DNA of 64,000 bases, from contig NZ_VZII01000035.1 of NCBI RefSeq assembly GCF_009391885.1, positions 1 through 64,000 on the forward strand, written 5' to 3'. This stretch comes from Pseudomonas sp. MN1F. Its GTDB lineage: Bacteria; Pseudomonadota; Gammaproteobacteria; Pseudomonadales; Pseudomonadaceae. This document shows, piece by piece, positions 24,761-33,819 of the stretch; within the stretch, counting starts at the first letter, position 1; the number at the start of each line of letters is the position of its first letter. The notes beneath the pieces were generated by a model that saw only the letters and a program-made list of their open reading frames with translations, did no database searches and was not told the origin of the DNA. The position numbers were made by a program, and so were the translations under genes.

Positions 24761-25552
24761 ATGGCTAAGGTATTCGCAATCGCGAACCAGAAAGGTGGTG
24801 TCGGCAAGACCACCACCTGTATCAACCTCGCAGCATCGCTGGCCGCGACCAAGCGTCGTGTGCTGCTGATCGACCTCGATCCGCAGGGCAACGCGACCAT
24901 GGGCAGCGGTGTGGACAAACACGAACTCGAGCATTCGGTCTATGACCTGCTGATCGGGGAATGCGACCTTGCCCAGGCCATGCACTACTCCGAGCACGGC
25001 GCCTACCAGCTGCTGCCAGCCAACCGCGACCTGACCGCCGCGGAAGTGGTGCTGCTGGAAATGCAGGTCAAGGAGAGCCGCCTGCGCAACGCGTTGGCGC
25101 CGATTCGCGAAAACTACGATTTCATCCTCATCGACTGCCCGCCGTCGCTGTCGATGCTGACGCTCAACGCGCTGGTCGCCTCCGATGGCGTGATCATCCC
25201 GATGCAGTGCGAGTACTACGCGCTGGAAGGCCTCAGCGACCTTGTGGATAACATCAAGCGCATCGCTGCCCGGTTGAACCCGCAACTGAAGATCGAAGGC
25301 CTGCTGCGGACCATGTACGACCCGCGCCTGAGCCTCAACAACGATGTTTCGGCGCAGCTCAAGGAACACTTCGGCGAGCAGCTGTACGACACGGTCATTC
25401 CGCGCAACATCCGCCTGGCCGAGGCACCGAGCTTCGGCATGCCGGCGCTGGCCTACGACAAGCAATCGCGTGGCGCACTGGCCTATCTGGCCCTGGCCGG
25501 GGAACTGGTACGCCGTCAACGCCGTCAATCACGCACTGCACAAACAACTTAA
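24761..25552 (+). CDS. parA: Chromosome partitioning ATPase ParA
   Basis: 263 residues from ATG 24761 (MAKVFAIANQKGGVGKTT). Deviant Walker A KGGVGKTT, IDLDPQGNAT and IDCPPSLSMLT are all present. ParA moves ParB-parS complexes and so segregates the origin. The ORF is open upstream to 24743, but the family N-terminus fixes the start. parB follows after 9 bases. Confidence 0.98.
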   Translation: MAKVFAIANQKGGVGKTTTCINLAASLAATKRRVLLIDLDPQGNATMGSGVDKHELEHSVYDLLIGECDLAQAMHYSEHGAYQLLPANRDLTAAEVVLLEMQVKESRLRNALAPIRENYDFILIDCPPSLSMLTLNALVASDGVIIPMQCEYYALEGLSDLVDNIKRIAARLNPQLKIEGLLRTMYDPRLSLNNDVSAQLKEHFGEQLYDTVIPRNIRLAEAPSFGMPALAYDKQSRGALAYLALAGELVRRQRRQSRTAQTT

Positions 25553-25561
25553 GGAATCCGC

Positions 25562-26434
25562 ATGGCCGTTAAGAAACGGGGTCTCGGACGTGGGTTGGAT
25601 GCACTGCTCAGTGGTCCTTCCGTCAGCGCGCTCGAAGAGCAGGCTGTGAAGATCGACCAGAAAGAACTGCAACACCTGCCCGTCGAACTGATCCAGCGCG
25701 GCAAGTACCAGCCGCGCCGCGACATGGACCCCGAGGCACTGGAAGAACTCGCGCACTCGATTCGCAACCATGGGGTGATGCAGCCGATCGTGGTCCGCCC
25801 GATCGACGGTAGCCGCTACGAGATCATCGCCGGTGAGCGCCGCTGGCGCGCCACCCAGCAAGCCGGTCTCGACACCATCCCGGCGATGGTGCGTGAAGTG
25901 CCGGATGAAGCCGCCATCGCCATGGCGCTGATCGAGAACATTCAGCGCGAAGACCTCAACCCGCTGGAAGAAGCCCTGGCCCTGCAGCGCCTGCAGCAGG
26001 AGTTCGAGCTGACCCAGCAGCAGGTGGCCGATGCCGTGGGCAAGTCGCGGGTGACCGTGGCCAACTTGCTGCGCCTGATCTCGCTGCCTGAGGCAATCAA
26101 GACCATGCTCGCCCACGGCGACCTGGAAATGGGCCACGCCCGCGCATTGCTCGGCCTCGAGGAAGATCGTCAGGAAGAGGGGGCGCGTCATGTTGTCGCA
26201 CGTGGGCTCACCGTGCGCCAAACCGAGGCACTGGTCCGCCAGTGGCTCAATGGCAAGCCTGAGCCGGTCGAACCGAGCAAACCTGATCCGGACATCGCAC
26301 GCCTTGAACAGCGGCTCGCAGAGCGCCTGGGCTCTGCCGTGCAGATACGCCACGGCAACAAGGGAAAAGGCCAGTTGGTTATTCGCTACAACTCGCTTGA
26401 CGAGTTGCAAGGCGTGCTTGCTCACATCCGCTGA
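25562..26434 (+). CDS. parB: Chromosome partitioning CTPase ParB
   Basis: 290 residues. N-terminal MAVKKRGLGRGLDALLS is the ParA-contact peptide. The CTPase region contains GERRWRA and ENIQREDLNPLEEA. A helix-turn-helix (LTQQQVADAVGKSRVTVANLLRL) and a C-terminal dimerisation domain follow. It binds parS, of which this window has three copies (13370, 14000, 48491). Confidence 0.98.
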   Translation: MAVKKRGLGRGLDALLSGPSVSALEEQAVKIDQKELQHLPVELIQRGKYQPRRDMDPEALEELAHSIRNHGVMQPIVVRPIDGSRYEIIAGERRWRATQQAGLDTIPAMVREVPDEAAIAMALIENIQREDLNPLEEALALQRLQQEFELTQQQVADAVGKSRVTVANLLRLISLPEAIKTMLAHGDLEMGHARALLGLEEDRQEEGARHVVARGLTVRQTEALVRQWLNGKPEPVEPSKPDPDIARLEQRLAERLGSAVQIRHGNKGKGQLVIRYNSLDELQGVLAHIR

Positions 26435-26479
26435 AACAATTCCCGTTGTAGCGTGCAGTCGGAAATCACTACCGAATAG

Positions 26480-26508
26480 TTGAATAGGGGTTAATCCACC
26501 CCTATACT
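26480..26508 (+). promoter_or_regulatory. Sigma-70 promoter of the atp operon
   Basis: TTGAAT, 17-base spacer, TATACT, placing transcription start about 70 bases before atpI. The spacer contains an AGGGG / CCCCT inverted repeat. Confidence 0.75.
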
Positions 26509-26583
26509 CTGCGCGCATTTTGTCGGCACAAATTATGCCAAGTCATAACTGACTTGTTGGTCGACTTCCGAGGAGCAGTTGTG

Positions 26584-26991
26584 ATGGAAATCCGCACGCC
26601 AAACCGCCTGCCTTTCCATCGCTGGGCGGTTTTTCCGGTACTGCTGGCTCAATTCGTCGTACTACTGCTGGCAACCTTGGTGTTGTGGCAGTGGAAAGGG
26701 GCGGTCAGTGGATATTCAGGCCTTTGCGGAGGTTTGATTGCCTGGCTGCCCAATGTGTATTTCGCCTGGAAGGCTTTTCGCTTCAGCGGAGCTCGGGCGG
26801 CACAAGCTATCGTCAAGTCGTTTTACGCGGGCGAAGCAGGCAAGATGATTTTGACGGCAGTGCTTTTTGCACTGACCTTCGCAGGAGTGAAGCCACTGGC
26901 GCCGTTAGCAGTATTCGGCGTCTTCGTGTTGACCCTTTTGGTCAGCTGGTTCGCGCCCCTGCTGATGAATAAAAGACTTTCGAGACCTTAG
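26584..26991 (+). CDS. atpI: F0F1 ATP synthase subunit I
   Basis: 135 residues from ATG 26584 (MEIRTPNRLPFHRWAVFPVLLAQF), with the aggagcagttgtg leader upstream. Four hydrophobic membrane segments. AtpI is a non-structural assembly factor helping c-ring formation. First gene of atpIBEFHAGDC. An upstream in-frame ATG at 26554 is less likely. Confidence 0.93.
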   Translation: MEIRTPNRLPFHRWAVFPVLLAQFVVLLLATLVLWQWKGAVSGYSGLCGGLIAWLPNVYFAWKAFRFSGARAAQAIVKSFYAGEAGKMILTAVLFALTFAGVKPLAPLAVFGVFVLTLLVSWFAPLLMNKRLSRP

Positions 26992-27007
26992 GGCGTTTGA
27001 GGCAACC

Positions 27008-27877
27008 ATGGCAGCAGAAACCGCTTCGGGCTATATCCAGCACCACTTGCAGAACCTGACCTACGGTCAACTACCAGACGGCAGCTGGGGCTTTGCCCAT
27101 TCGGCTGCAGAAGCCAAGGCAATGGGCTTCTGGGCGTTCCACCTGGACACCCTGGGTTGGTCCGTCGCGCTGGGTCTGATCTTCCTGTTCATCTTCCGCA
27201 TGGCGGCCAAGAAGGCGACTTCCGGCCAACCAGGCGGCCTGCAGAACTTCGTGGAAGTGATGGTGGACTTCGTCCACGGCAGCGTGAAGGACTCCTTCCA
27301 CGGCCGTAGCCCGGTAATCGCTCCGCTGGCGCTGACCATCTTCGTCTGGGTGTTCCTGATGAACGCCATCGACCTGGTACCGGTCGACTGGATTCCTCAG
27401 CTGGCCATGAAGATCTCCGGTGATCCGCACATTCCGTTCCGTGCCGTGTCGACCACCGACCCGAACGCGACCCTGGCCATGGCCTTCTGCGTGTTCGCCC
27501 TGATCATCTTCTACAGCATCAAGGTCAAGGGCCTGGGCGGCTTCATCGGTGAGCTCACCCTGCACCCGTTCGGCAGCAAGAACATCTTCGTTCAGATCCT
27601 GCTGATCCCGGTGAACTTCCTGCTGGAATTCGTCACCCTGATCGCCAAGCCGATCTCGCTGGCACTGCGTCTTTTCGGCAACATGTACGCCGGCGAGCTG
27701 GTGTTCATCCTGATCGCCGTGATGTTCGGCGCCGGCATCCTCTGGCTGAGCGGCCTGGGTATCGTGCTGCAGTGGGCGTGGGCTGTGTTCCACATCCTGA
27801 TCATCACGCTGCAAGCTTTCATCTTCATGATGCTGACCATCGTCTACCTGTCGATGGCTCATGAAGATAACCATTAA
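27008..27877 (+). CDS. atpB: F0F1 ATP synthase subunit a
   Basis: 289 residues, multi-spanning membrane protein. The essential stator Arg is in SLALRLFGNMYAGEL; NAIDLVPVDWIP is also typical. Forms the proton half-channels against the c ring. Confidence 0.98.
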   Translation: MAAETASGYIQHHLQNLTYGQLPDGSWGFAHSAAEAKAMGFWAFHLDTLGWSVALGLIFLFIFRMAAKKATSGQPGGLQNFVEVMVDFVHGSVKDSFHGRSPVIAPLALTIFVWVFLMNAIDLVPVDWIPQLAMKISGDPHIPFRAVSTTDPNATLAMAFCVFALIIFYSIKVKGLGGFIGELTLHPFGSKNIFVQILLIPVNFLLEFVTLIAKPISLALRLFGNMYAGELVFILIAVMFGAGILWLSGLGIVLQWAWAVFHILIITLQAFIFMMLTIVYLSMAHEDNH

Positions 27878-28020
27878 GACCGCCTGGCGTGTCTTGTAGC
27901 CTTCCCCGCTCGTTTGGGGGGAGGGCTTTAAAAGTCCGCAAGGGCAGCTGTACCAAACGATTTGTTTTACCGCTTCAACTTAAAAACCTAACCAATACGA
28001 CGTAAAAGTCGGGAGGAAAG

Positions 28021-28278
28021 ATGGAAACTGTAGTTGGTCTGACCGCTATCGCTGTTGCTCTGCTGATCGGCCTGGGTGCTCTGGGTACCGCCATTGGTTT
28101 CGGCCTGCTGGGCGGCAAATTCCTGGAAGGCGCTGCTCGTCAACCAGAAATGGTTCCGATGCTGCAGGTCAAAATGTTCATCGTTGCCGGCCTGCTCGAC
28201 GCCGTAACCATGATCGGTGTTGGTATCGCTCTGTTCTTCACCTTCGCGAATCCGTTCGTTGGTCAGATCGCCGGCTAA
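28021..28278 (+). CDS. atpE: F0F1 ATP synthase subunit c
   Basis: 85 residues, two TM helices joined by the polar loop ARQPE. The proton-carrying Asp is residue 60 in GLLDAVTM. Preceded by GGGAGGAAAG, a very strong ribosome-binding site, fitting the high copy number of subunit c. The 143-base gap from atpB has a C/G-rich hairpin and no gene. Confidence 0.98.
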
Positions 28279-28335
28279 TCACTCGTAACCACGAGTTGAT
28301 GGCTGTGATGAATTAAGACCGAGCGAGGTGTTGGC

Positions 28336-28806
28336 GTGAACATTAATGCAACCCTGATTGGCCAATCCGTTGCCTTCCTGATTTTTGTACTCTTCTGCAT
28401 GAAGTACGTATGGCCTCCGGTCATCACTGCTCTGCAAGAGCGTCAAAAGAAGATTGCCGACGGCTTGGACGCTGCCAACCGCGCAGCTCGCGACCTGGAG
28501 CTGGCCCAAGAGAAAGTGGGTCAGCAACTGCGTGAAGCTAAAGCACAGGCAGCCGAAATCATTGAGCAAAGCAAGAAACGCGCTGCTCAGCTTGTCGAGG
28601 AAGCCCGTGACCAGGCCCGCGTCGAAGCTGACCGTGTGAAGGCTCAGGCTCTGGCCGAGATCGAACAGGAACTGAACAGCGCGAAAGACGCCCTGCGTGC
28701 CCAAGTGGGTGCCCTGGCTGTTGGCGGTGCTGAAAAGATCCTTGGCGCCACAATCGATCAAAACGCGCATGCGGAGCTGGTTAACAAACTGGCCGCTGAA
28801 ATTTAA
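28336..28806 (+). CDS. atpF: F0F1 ATP synthase subunit b
   Basis: 156 residues. One N-terminal TM helix (LIGQSVAFLIFVLFCMKYVW) is followed by a long charged coiled coil (AREL-type repeats, DGLDAANRAARDLELAQEK). Peripheral stalk dimer linking Fo to F1. Confidence 0.98.
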   Translation: MNINATLIGQSVAFLIFVLFCMKYVWPPVITALQERQKKIADGLDAANRAARDLELAQEKVGQQLREAKAQAAEIIEQSKKRAAQLVEEARDQARVEADRVKAQALAEIEQELNSAKDALRAQVGALAVGGAEKILGATIDQNAHAELVNKLAAEI

Positions 28807-28818
28807 GCGAGGGCGATC

Positions 28819-29355
28819 ATGGCAGAACTGACCACGTTGGCCCGACCTTACGCTAAGGCTGCCTTTGAGCATGCCCAGGCCCATCAGCAACTGGCCAATT
28901 GGTCAGCCATGCTCGGCCTGGCTGCTGCGGTGTCGCAAGACGACACCATGCAGCGCCTGCTCAAGGCCCCGCGACTGACGAGCGCAGAAAAGGCCGCCAC
29001 GTTCATTGACGTGTGCGGTGACAAGTTCAATGCACAGGCACAGAATTTCATTCATGTTGCCGCGGAAAACGACCGTCTCCTGCTTCTGCCGGAGATTGCC
29101 GCCCTGTTCGACCTGTACAAGGCCGAGCAAGAGAAATCCGTGGACGTGGAAGTCACCAGTGCCTTCGCGTTGAACCAAGAACAGCAAGACAAACTCGCCA
29201 AGGTTCTCAGTGCACGGCTAGGCCAGGAAGTTCGCCTGCACGCGTCGGAGGATGCCAGCCTGATTGGCGGCGTCGTCATCCGCGCTGGTGACCTGGTAAT
29301 CGATGGCTCTGTTCGCGGCAAGATCGCGAAACTGGCCGAAGCATTGAAATCTTGA
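28819..29355 (+). CDS. atpH: F0F1 ATP synthase subunit delta
   Basis: 178 residues: [19 protein letters not shown], with the conserved C-terminal [27 protein letters not shown] reduced here to its key GG...D.SV core. Caps F1 and joins the b stalk. 12 bases after atpF. Confidence 0.98.
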
Positions 29356-29376
29356 GTTTGAAGGGGCAGCAGAGCA

Positions 29377-30921
29377 ATGCAGCAACTCAATCCTTCCGAA
29401 ATTAGTGAAATCATCAAGGGCCGCATCGACAACCTCGATGTGAGCTCCCAAGCCCGTAACGAAGGTACCGTTGTTTCGGTATCCGACGGTATCGTGCGGA
29501 TCCACGGTCTGGCCGACGTCATGTACGGCGAAATGATCGAGTTCCCTGGCAGCGTATTCGGCATGGCCCTGAACCTGGAGCAAGACTCCGTAGGTGCAGT
29601 GATCCTGGGTGCCTATGACACCCTCGCCGAAGGCATGAGCGCCAAGTGCACCGGCCGCATCCTGGAAGTTCCGGTTGGTAAGGAACTGCTGGGTCGCGTC
29701 GTTGACGCACTGGGCAACCCGATCGACGGCAAAGGTCCTCTGGGCAACACCCAGACCGACGCGGTCGAGAAAGTAGCTCCAGGCGTGATCTGGCGTAAGT
29801 CGGTAGACCAGCCTGTACAGACTGGCTACAAGTCCGTCGACGCCATGATCCCTGTCGGCCGTGGCCAGCGTGAGCTGATCATCGGTGACCGTCAGATCGG
29901 CAAGACCGCCATGGCCATCGACGCCATCATCAACCAGAAAGACTCCGGTATTTTCTGTGTTTATGTTGCAGTCGGCCAGAAGCGTTCCACCGTTGCCAAC
30001 ATCGTTCGCAAGCTGGAAGAAGCCGGCGCCCTGGCCAACACCATCGTGGTCGTTGCCAGTGCTTCGGAATCCGCCGCACTGCAGTTCCTGGCGCCTTACG
30101 CCGGCTGCACCATGGGCGAGTTCTTCCGTGACCGCGGTGAAGACGCCCTGATCGTTTACGATGACCTGTCCAAGCAGGCCGTTGCCTACCGTCAGATCTC
30201 CCTGCTGCTGCGTCGTCCACCAGGACGTGAAGCGTACCCAGGTGACGTGTTCTATCTCCACTCCCGCCTGCTGGAGCGTGCATCGCGCGTTTCGGAAGAG
30301 TACGTCGAGAAGTTCACCAATGGCGCAGTCACTGGCAAGACCGGTTCCCTGACCGCCCTGCCGATCATCGAAACCCAGGCTGGCGACGTTTCCGCGTTCG
30401 TTCCGACCAACGTGATTTCCATCACCGACGGTCAGATCTTCCTGGAATCGGCCATGTTCAACTCGGGCATCCGCCCTGCAGTGAACGCCGGTGTTTCGGT
30501 ATCCCGCGTAGGTGGTGCCGCTCAGACCAAGATCATCAAGAAGCTGTCCGGTGGTATTCGTACCGCTCTGGCTCAGTACCGTGAACTGGCTGCATTCGCC
30601 CAGTTCGCTTCCGATCTGGACGAAGCGACCCGCAAGCAGCTGGAGCATGGTCAGCGCGTAACCGAGCTGATGAAGCAGAAGCAGTACGCGCCAATGTCCA
30701 TCGCGGACATGGCCCTGTCGCTGTACGCCGCTGAGCGTGGTTTCCTGACTGACGTGGAAGTCTCCAAGGTCGGTAGCTTCGAGCAAGCACTGATCGCCTA
30801 CTTCAACCGTGATCACGCCGAACTGATGGCGAAGATCAACGTGAAGGGTGACTTCAACGACGAAATCGACGCTGGCATGAAAGCCGGTATCGAGAAGTTC
30901 AAGGCCACCCAGACCTGGTAA
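29377..30921 (+). CDS. atpA: F0F1 ATP synthase subunit alpha
   Basis: 514 residues. P-loop GDRQIGKTA (GDRQTGKT type) and the alpha signature PAVNAGVSVSRVG are present. Non-catalytic nucleotide-binding subunit of F1. A very long antisense frame across it is a codon-bias artefact. Confidence 0.99.
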   Translation: MQQLNPSEISEIIKGRIDNLDVSSQARNEGTVVSVSDGIVRIHGLADVMYGEMIEFPGSVFGMALNLEQDSVGAVILGAYDTLAEGMSAKCTGRILEVPVGKELLGRVVDALGNPIDGKGPLGNTQTDAVEKVAPGVIWRKSVDQPVQTGYKSVDAMIPVGRGQRELIIGDRQIGKTAMAIDAIINQKDSGIFCVYVAVGQKRSTVANIVRKLEEAGALANTIVVVASASESAALQFLAPYAGCTMGEFFRDRGEDALIVYDDLSKQAVAYRQISLLLRRPPGREAYPGDVFYLHSRLLERASRVSEEYVEKFTNGAVTGKTGSLTALPIIETQAGDVSAFVPTNVISITDGQIFLESAMFNSGIRPAVNAGVSVSRVGGAAQTKIIKKLSGGIRTALAQYRELAAFAQFASDLDEATRKQLEHGQRVTELMKQKQYAPMSIADMALSLYAAERGFLTDVEVSKVGSFEQALIAYFNRDHAELMAKINVKGDFNDEIDAGMKAGIEKFKATQTW

Positions 30922-30926
30922 GCCGC

Positions 30927-30948
30927 AGCGGGGGCTCCGGCCCCCGCT
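30927..30948. other. Intercistronic hairpin atpA-atpG
   Basis: Perfect 9-base stem AGCGGGGGC / GCCCCCGCT with loop TCCG and no T-run. Likely an mRNA-stabilising or expression-tuning stem. Confidence 0.6.
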
Positions 30949-30969
30949 TGCTAACCTGATAGGTGATAC

Positions 30970-31830
30970 ATGGCAGGCGCAAAAGAGATTCGCAGTAAGA
31001 TTGCGAGCATCAAAAGCACGCAAAAAATTACCAGCGCCATGGAGAAAGTGGCGGTCAGCAAGATGCGCAAGGCACAAATGCGCATGGCTGCTAGCCGTCC
31101 TTACGCGGAGCGTATCCGCCAGGTGATCGGTCATCTGGCCAACGCCAACCCGGAATACCGCCACCCGTTCATGATCGAGCGCCCTGTAAAGCGCGCCGGT
31201 TATATCGTGGTGAGCAGTGACCGTGGTCTGTGCGGTGGCTTGAACACCAACCTGTTCAAGGCCCTGGTCAAGGACATGAACGAAAACCGCGAACAGGGCG
31301 TTGAAATCGACCTGTGCGTGATCGGCAGCAAGGGTGCGACTTTCTTCCGCATCTTTGGCGGCAACGTCGTAGCTGCGATCAGCCACCTGGGCGAAGAGCC
31401 ATCGATCAACGATCTGATCGGCTCCGTCAAAGTGATGCTGGACGCCTACCTGGACGGCCGTATCGATCGCCTTTCGGTGGTTTCGAACAAGTTCATCAAC
31501 ACCATGACCCAAAAACCGACGGTCGAGCAATTGGTACCGTTGGTGGCAACCCCGGATCAGGATCTCAAGCATCACTGGGATTACCTGTATGAACCCGACG
31601 CAAAAGAGCTGCTGGACGGCTTGATGGTGCGTTACGTGGAGTCGCAGGTATACCAGGCGGTGGTCGAGAACAACGCTGCTGAACAAGCGGCCCGGATGAT
31701 CGCCATGAAGAACGCCACAGACAACGCCGGTGATTTGATCAAAGAGCTGCAATTGATCTACAACAAGGCGCGTCAGGCTGCGATCACCCAGGAGATCTCG
31801 GAAATCGTCGGCGGCGCTGCCGCGGTTTAA
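30970..31830 (+). CDS. atpG: F0F1 ATP synthase subunit gamma
   Basis: 286 residues: MAGAKEIRSKIASIKSTQKI at the N-terminus, SDRGLCGGLN in the middle, and the C-terminal YNKARQAAITQEISEIVGGA signature (key residues ITQE..EIV.GA). Rotating central shaft of F1. Confidence 0.98.
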   Translation: MAGAKEIRSKIASIKSTQKITSAMEKVAVSKMRKAQMRMAASRPYAERIRQVIGHLANANPEYRHPFMIERPVKRAGYIVVSSDRGLCGGLNTNLFKALVKDMNENREQGVEIDLCVIGSKGATFFRIFGGNVVAAISHLGEEPSINDLIGSVKVMLDAYLDGRIDRLSVVSNKFINTMTQKPTVEQLVPLVATPDQDLKHHWDYLYEPDAKELLDGLMVRYVESQVYQAVVENNAAEQAARMIAMKNATDNAGDLIKELQLIYNKARQAAITQEISEIVGGAAAV

Positions 31831-31857
31831 CGGTTCAAAAATTCAGAGGATCCAGCT

Positions 31858-33234
31858 ATGAGTAGCGGACGTATCGTTCAAATCATCGGCGCCGTCATCG
31901 ACGTGGAATTCCCACGTGACGTCGTACCGAGTGTTTACAACGCGCTGAAAGTACAAGGCGCGGAAACCACTCTCGAAGTTCAGCAGCAGCTGGGCGACGG
32001 TGTGGTTCGTACCATTGCGATGGGCTCGACCGAAGGCCTGAAGCGCGGTCTGGATGTCATCGACACCGGCGCTGCCATTTCCGTTCCAGTTGGTAAGGCC
32101 ACCCTGGGCCGTATCATGGACGTACTGGGCAACCCGATCGACGAAGCCGGCCCGATCGGCGAAGAAGAGCGTCGCGGTATCCACCAACCAGCGCCTTCGT
32201 TCGCTGACCAGGCAGGCGGCAACGACCTGCTGGAAACCGGCATCAAGGTTATCGACCTGGTTTGCCCGTTCGCCAAGGGTGGTAAGGTTGGTCTGTTCGG
32301 TGGTGCCGGTGTTGGCAAGACCGTAAACATGATGGAACTGATCCGTAACATCGCCATGGAACACAGCGGTTACTCCGTGTTCGCTGGTGTGGGTGAGCGT
32401 ACTCGTGAGGGTAACGACTTCTACCACGAGATGAAGGACTCCAACGTTCTCGACAAGGTAGCGCTGGTCTACGGTCAGATGAACGAGCCACCAGGAAACC
32501 GTCTGCGCGTAGCGCTGACCGGCCTGACCATGGCTGAGAAGTTCCGTGACGAAGGTAACGACGTTCTGCTGTTCGTCGACAACATCTATCGTTACACCCT
32601 GGCCGGTACCGAAGTATCCGCACTGCTGGGCCGTATGCCTTCGGCAGTAGGTTACCAGCCGACCCTGGCCGAAGAGATGGGCGTTCTGCAAGAGCGTATC
32701 ACTTCGACCAAAGAAGGTTCGATCACCTCCGTTCAGGCCGTATACGTACCTGCGGACGACCTGACCGACCCGTCGCCAGCGACCACCTTCGCCCACCTGG
32801 ACGCCACCGTCGTTCTGTCCCGTGACATCGCCTCCCTGGGTATCTACCCAGCGGTCGACCCACTGGACTCGACTTCGCGCCAGCTGGACCCGAACGTGAT
32901 CGGCAACGAACACTACGACACCGCTCGTGGCGTTCAGTATGTTCTGCAGCGCTACAAAGAGCTGAAGGACATCATCGCGATCCTGGGTATGGACGAGCTG
33001 TCCGAAAGCGACAAGCAACTGGTAGCCCGCGCTCGTAAGATCCAGCGCTTCCTGTCGCAGCCGTTCTTCGTGGCCGAAGTCTTCACCGGTTCGCCAGGCA
33101 AGTACGTTTCCCTGAAAGACACCATCGCTGGCTTCAGCGGCATCCTCAAAGGTGACTACGACCACCTGCCAGAACAAGCGTTCTACATGGTCGGCAGCAT
33201 CGACGAAGCGATCGAGAAAGCCAAGAAACTGTAA
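31858..33234 (+). CDS. atpD: F0F1 ATP synthase subunit beta
   Basis: 458 residues. Catalytic P-loop GGAGVGKTV, GERTREGNDFY and the alpha/beta signature PAVDPLDSTS. Catalytic subunit of F1. Confidence 0.99.
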   Translation: MSSGRIVQIIGAVIDVEFPRDVVPSVYNALKVQGAETTLEVQQQLGDGVVRTIAMGSTEGLKRGLDVIDTGAAISVPVGKATLGRIMDVLGNPIDEAGPIGEEERRGIHQPAPSFADQAGGNDLLETGIKVIDLVCPFAKGGKVGLFGGAGVGKTVNMMELIRNIAMEHSGYSVFAGVGERTREGNDFYHEMKDSNVLDKVALVYGQMNEPPGNRLRVALTGLTMAEKFRDEGNDVLLFVDNIYRYTLAGTEVSALLGRMPSAVGYQPTLAEEMGVLQERITSTKEGSITSVQAVYVPADDLTDPSPATTFAHLDATVVLSRDIASLGIYPAVDPLDSTSRQLDPNVIGNEHYDTARGVQYVLQRYKELKDIIAILGMDELSESDKQLVARARKIQRFLSQPFFVAEVFTGSPGKYVSLKDTIAGFSGILKGDYDHLPEQAFYMVGSIDEAIEKAKKL

Positions 33235-33239
33235 TCCCG

Positions 33240-33257
33240 GCGCCCCGCAAGGGGCGC
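33240..33257. other. Intercistronic hairpin atpD-atpC
   Basis: Stem GCGCCCC / GGGGCGC with GCAA tetraloop just after atpD and no T-run. Similar role to the atpA-atpG stem is likely. Confidence 0.55.
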
Positions 33258-33278
33258 TAATCAGGTTGAGGCAAGCAG

Positions 33279-33698
33279 ATGGCTATGACAGTCCATTGCG
33301 ATATCGTCAGCGCGGAAGGAGAAATCTTCTCCGGCCTGGTCGAGATGGTAGTAGCGCACGGCAACCTGGGCGATCTTGGTATCGCTCCAGGCCACGCCCC
33401 GCTGATCACCAATCTCAAGCCTGGTCCGATCACGCTGACCAAGCAAGGCGGCGATCGTGAGGTGTTCTACATCTCCGGTGGCTTCCTCGAAGTGCAGCCG
33501 AACATGGTCAAGGTTCTTGCCGACACCGTGCAGCGCGCTGCCGACCTGGACGAAGCTCAGGCTCAGGAAGCCCTCAAGGCTGCTGAGAACGCCCTGAACG
33601 CGAAAAGCTCGGACTTCGACTACGGTGCTGCTGCCGCACGTCTGGCCGAGGCTGCAGCTCAGCTGCGTACCGTCCAGCAAATGCGCAAAGGCAAGTAA
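33279..33698 (+). CDS. atpC: F0F1 ATP synthase subunit epsilon
   Basis: 139 residues: MAMTVHCDIVSAEGEIFSG, LGDLGIAPGHAPLIT, and a C-terminal helical hairpin rich in Ala/Glu. Regulates F1 rotation. Last atp gene; a terminator follows. Confidence 0.98.
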   Translation: MAMTVHCDIVSAEGEIFSGLVEMVVAHGNLGDLGIAPGHAPLITNLKPGPITLTKQGGDREVFYISGGFLEVQPNMVKVLADTVQRAADLDEAQAQEALKAAENALNAKSSDFDYGAAAARLAEAAAQLRTVQQMRKGK

Positions 33699-33735
33699 TC
33701 CGGTTCAGGCCGCATTCTTCCGTTGCGATTGAGTT

Positions 33736-33762
33736 AAAGGGTAGCCTCGGCTACCCTTTTTC
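33736..33762 (+). terminator. Rho-independent terminator of the atp operon
   Basis: AAAGGGTAGCC-TC-GGCTACCCTTTTT, 38 bases after the atpC stop. Confidence 0.93.
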
Positions 33763-33819
33763 TTTTTCTGAATTCCCCGCTTCGGTCATCCCTGACCGCC
33801 CAGGATTGGTAGCCAGTCA

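Noticed and set aside
29218..31752. 844-codon open frame antisense to atpA-atpG
   Set aside because: Spans two real ATP synthase genes and their gap on the opposite strand; a codon-bias artefact.
31843..33177. 444-codon open frame antisense to atpD
   Set aside because: Shadow of a clear beta subunit.
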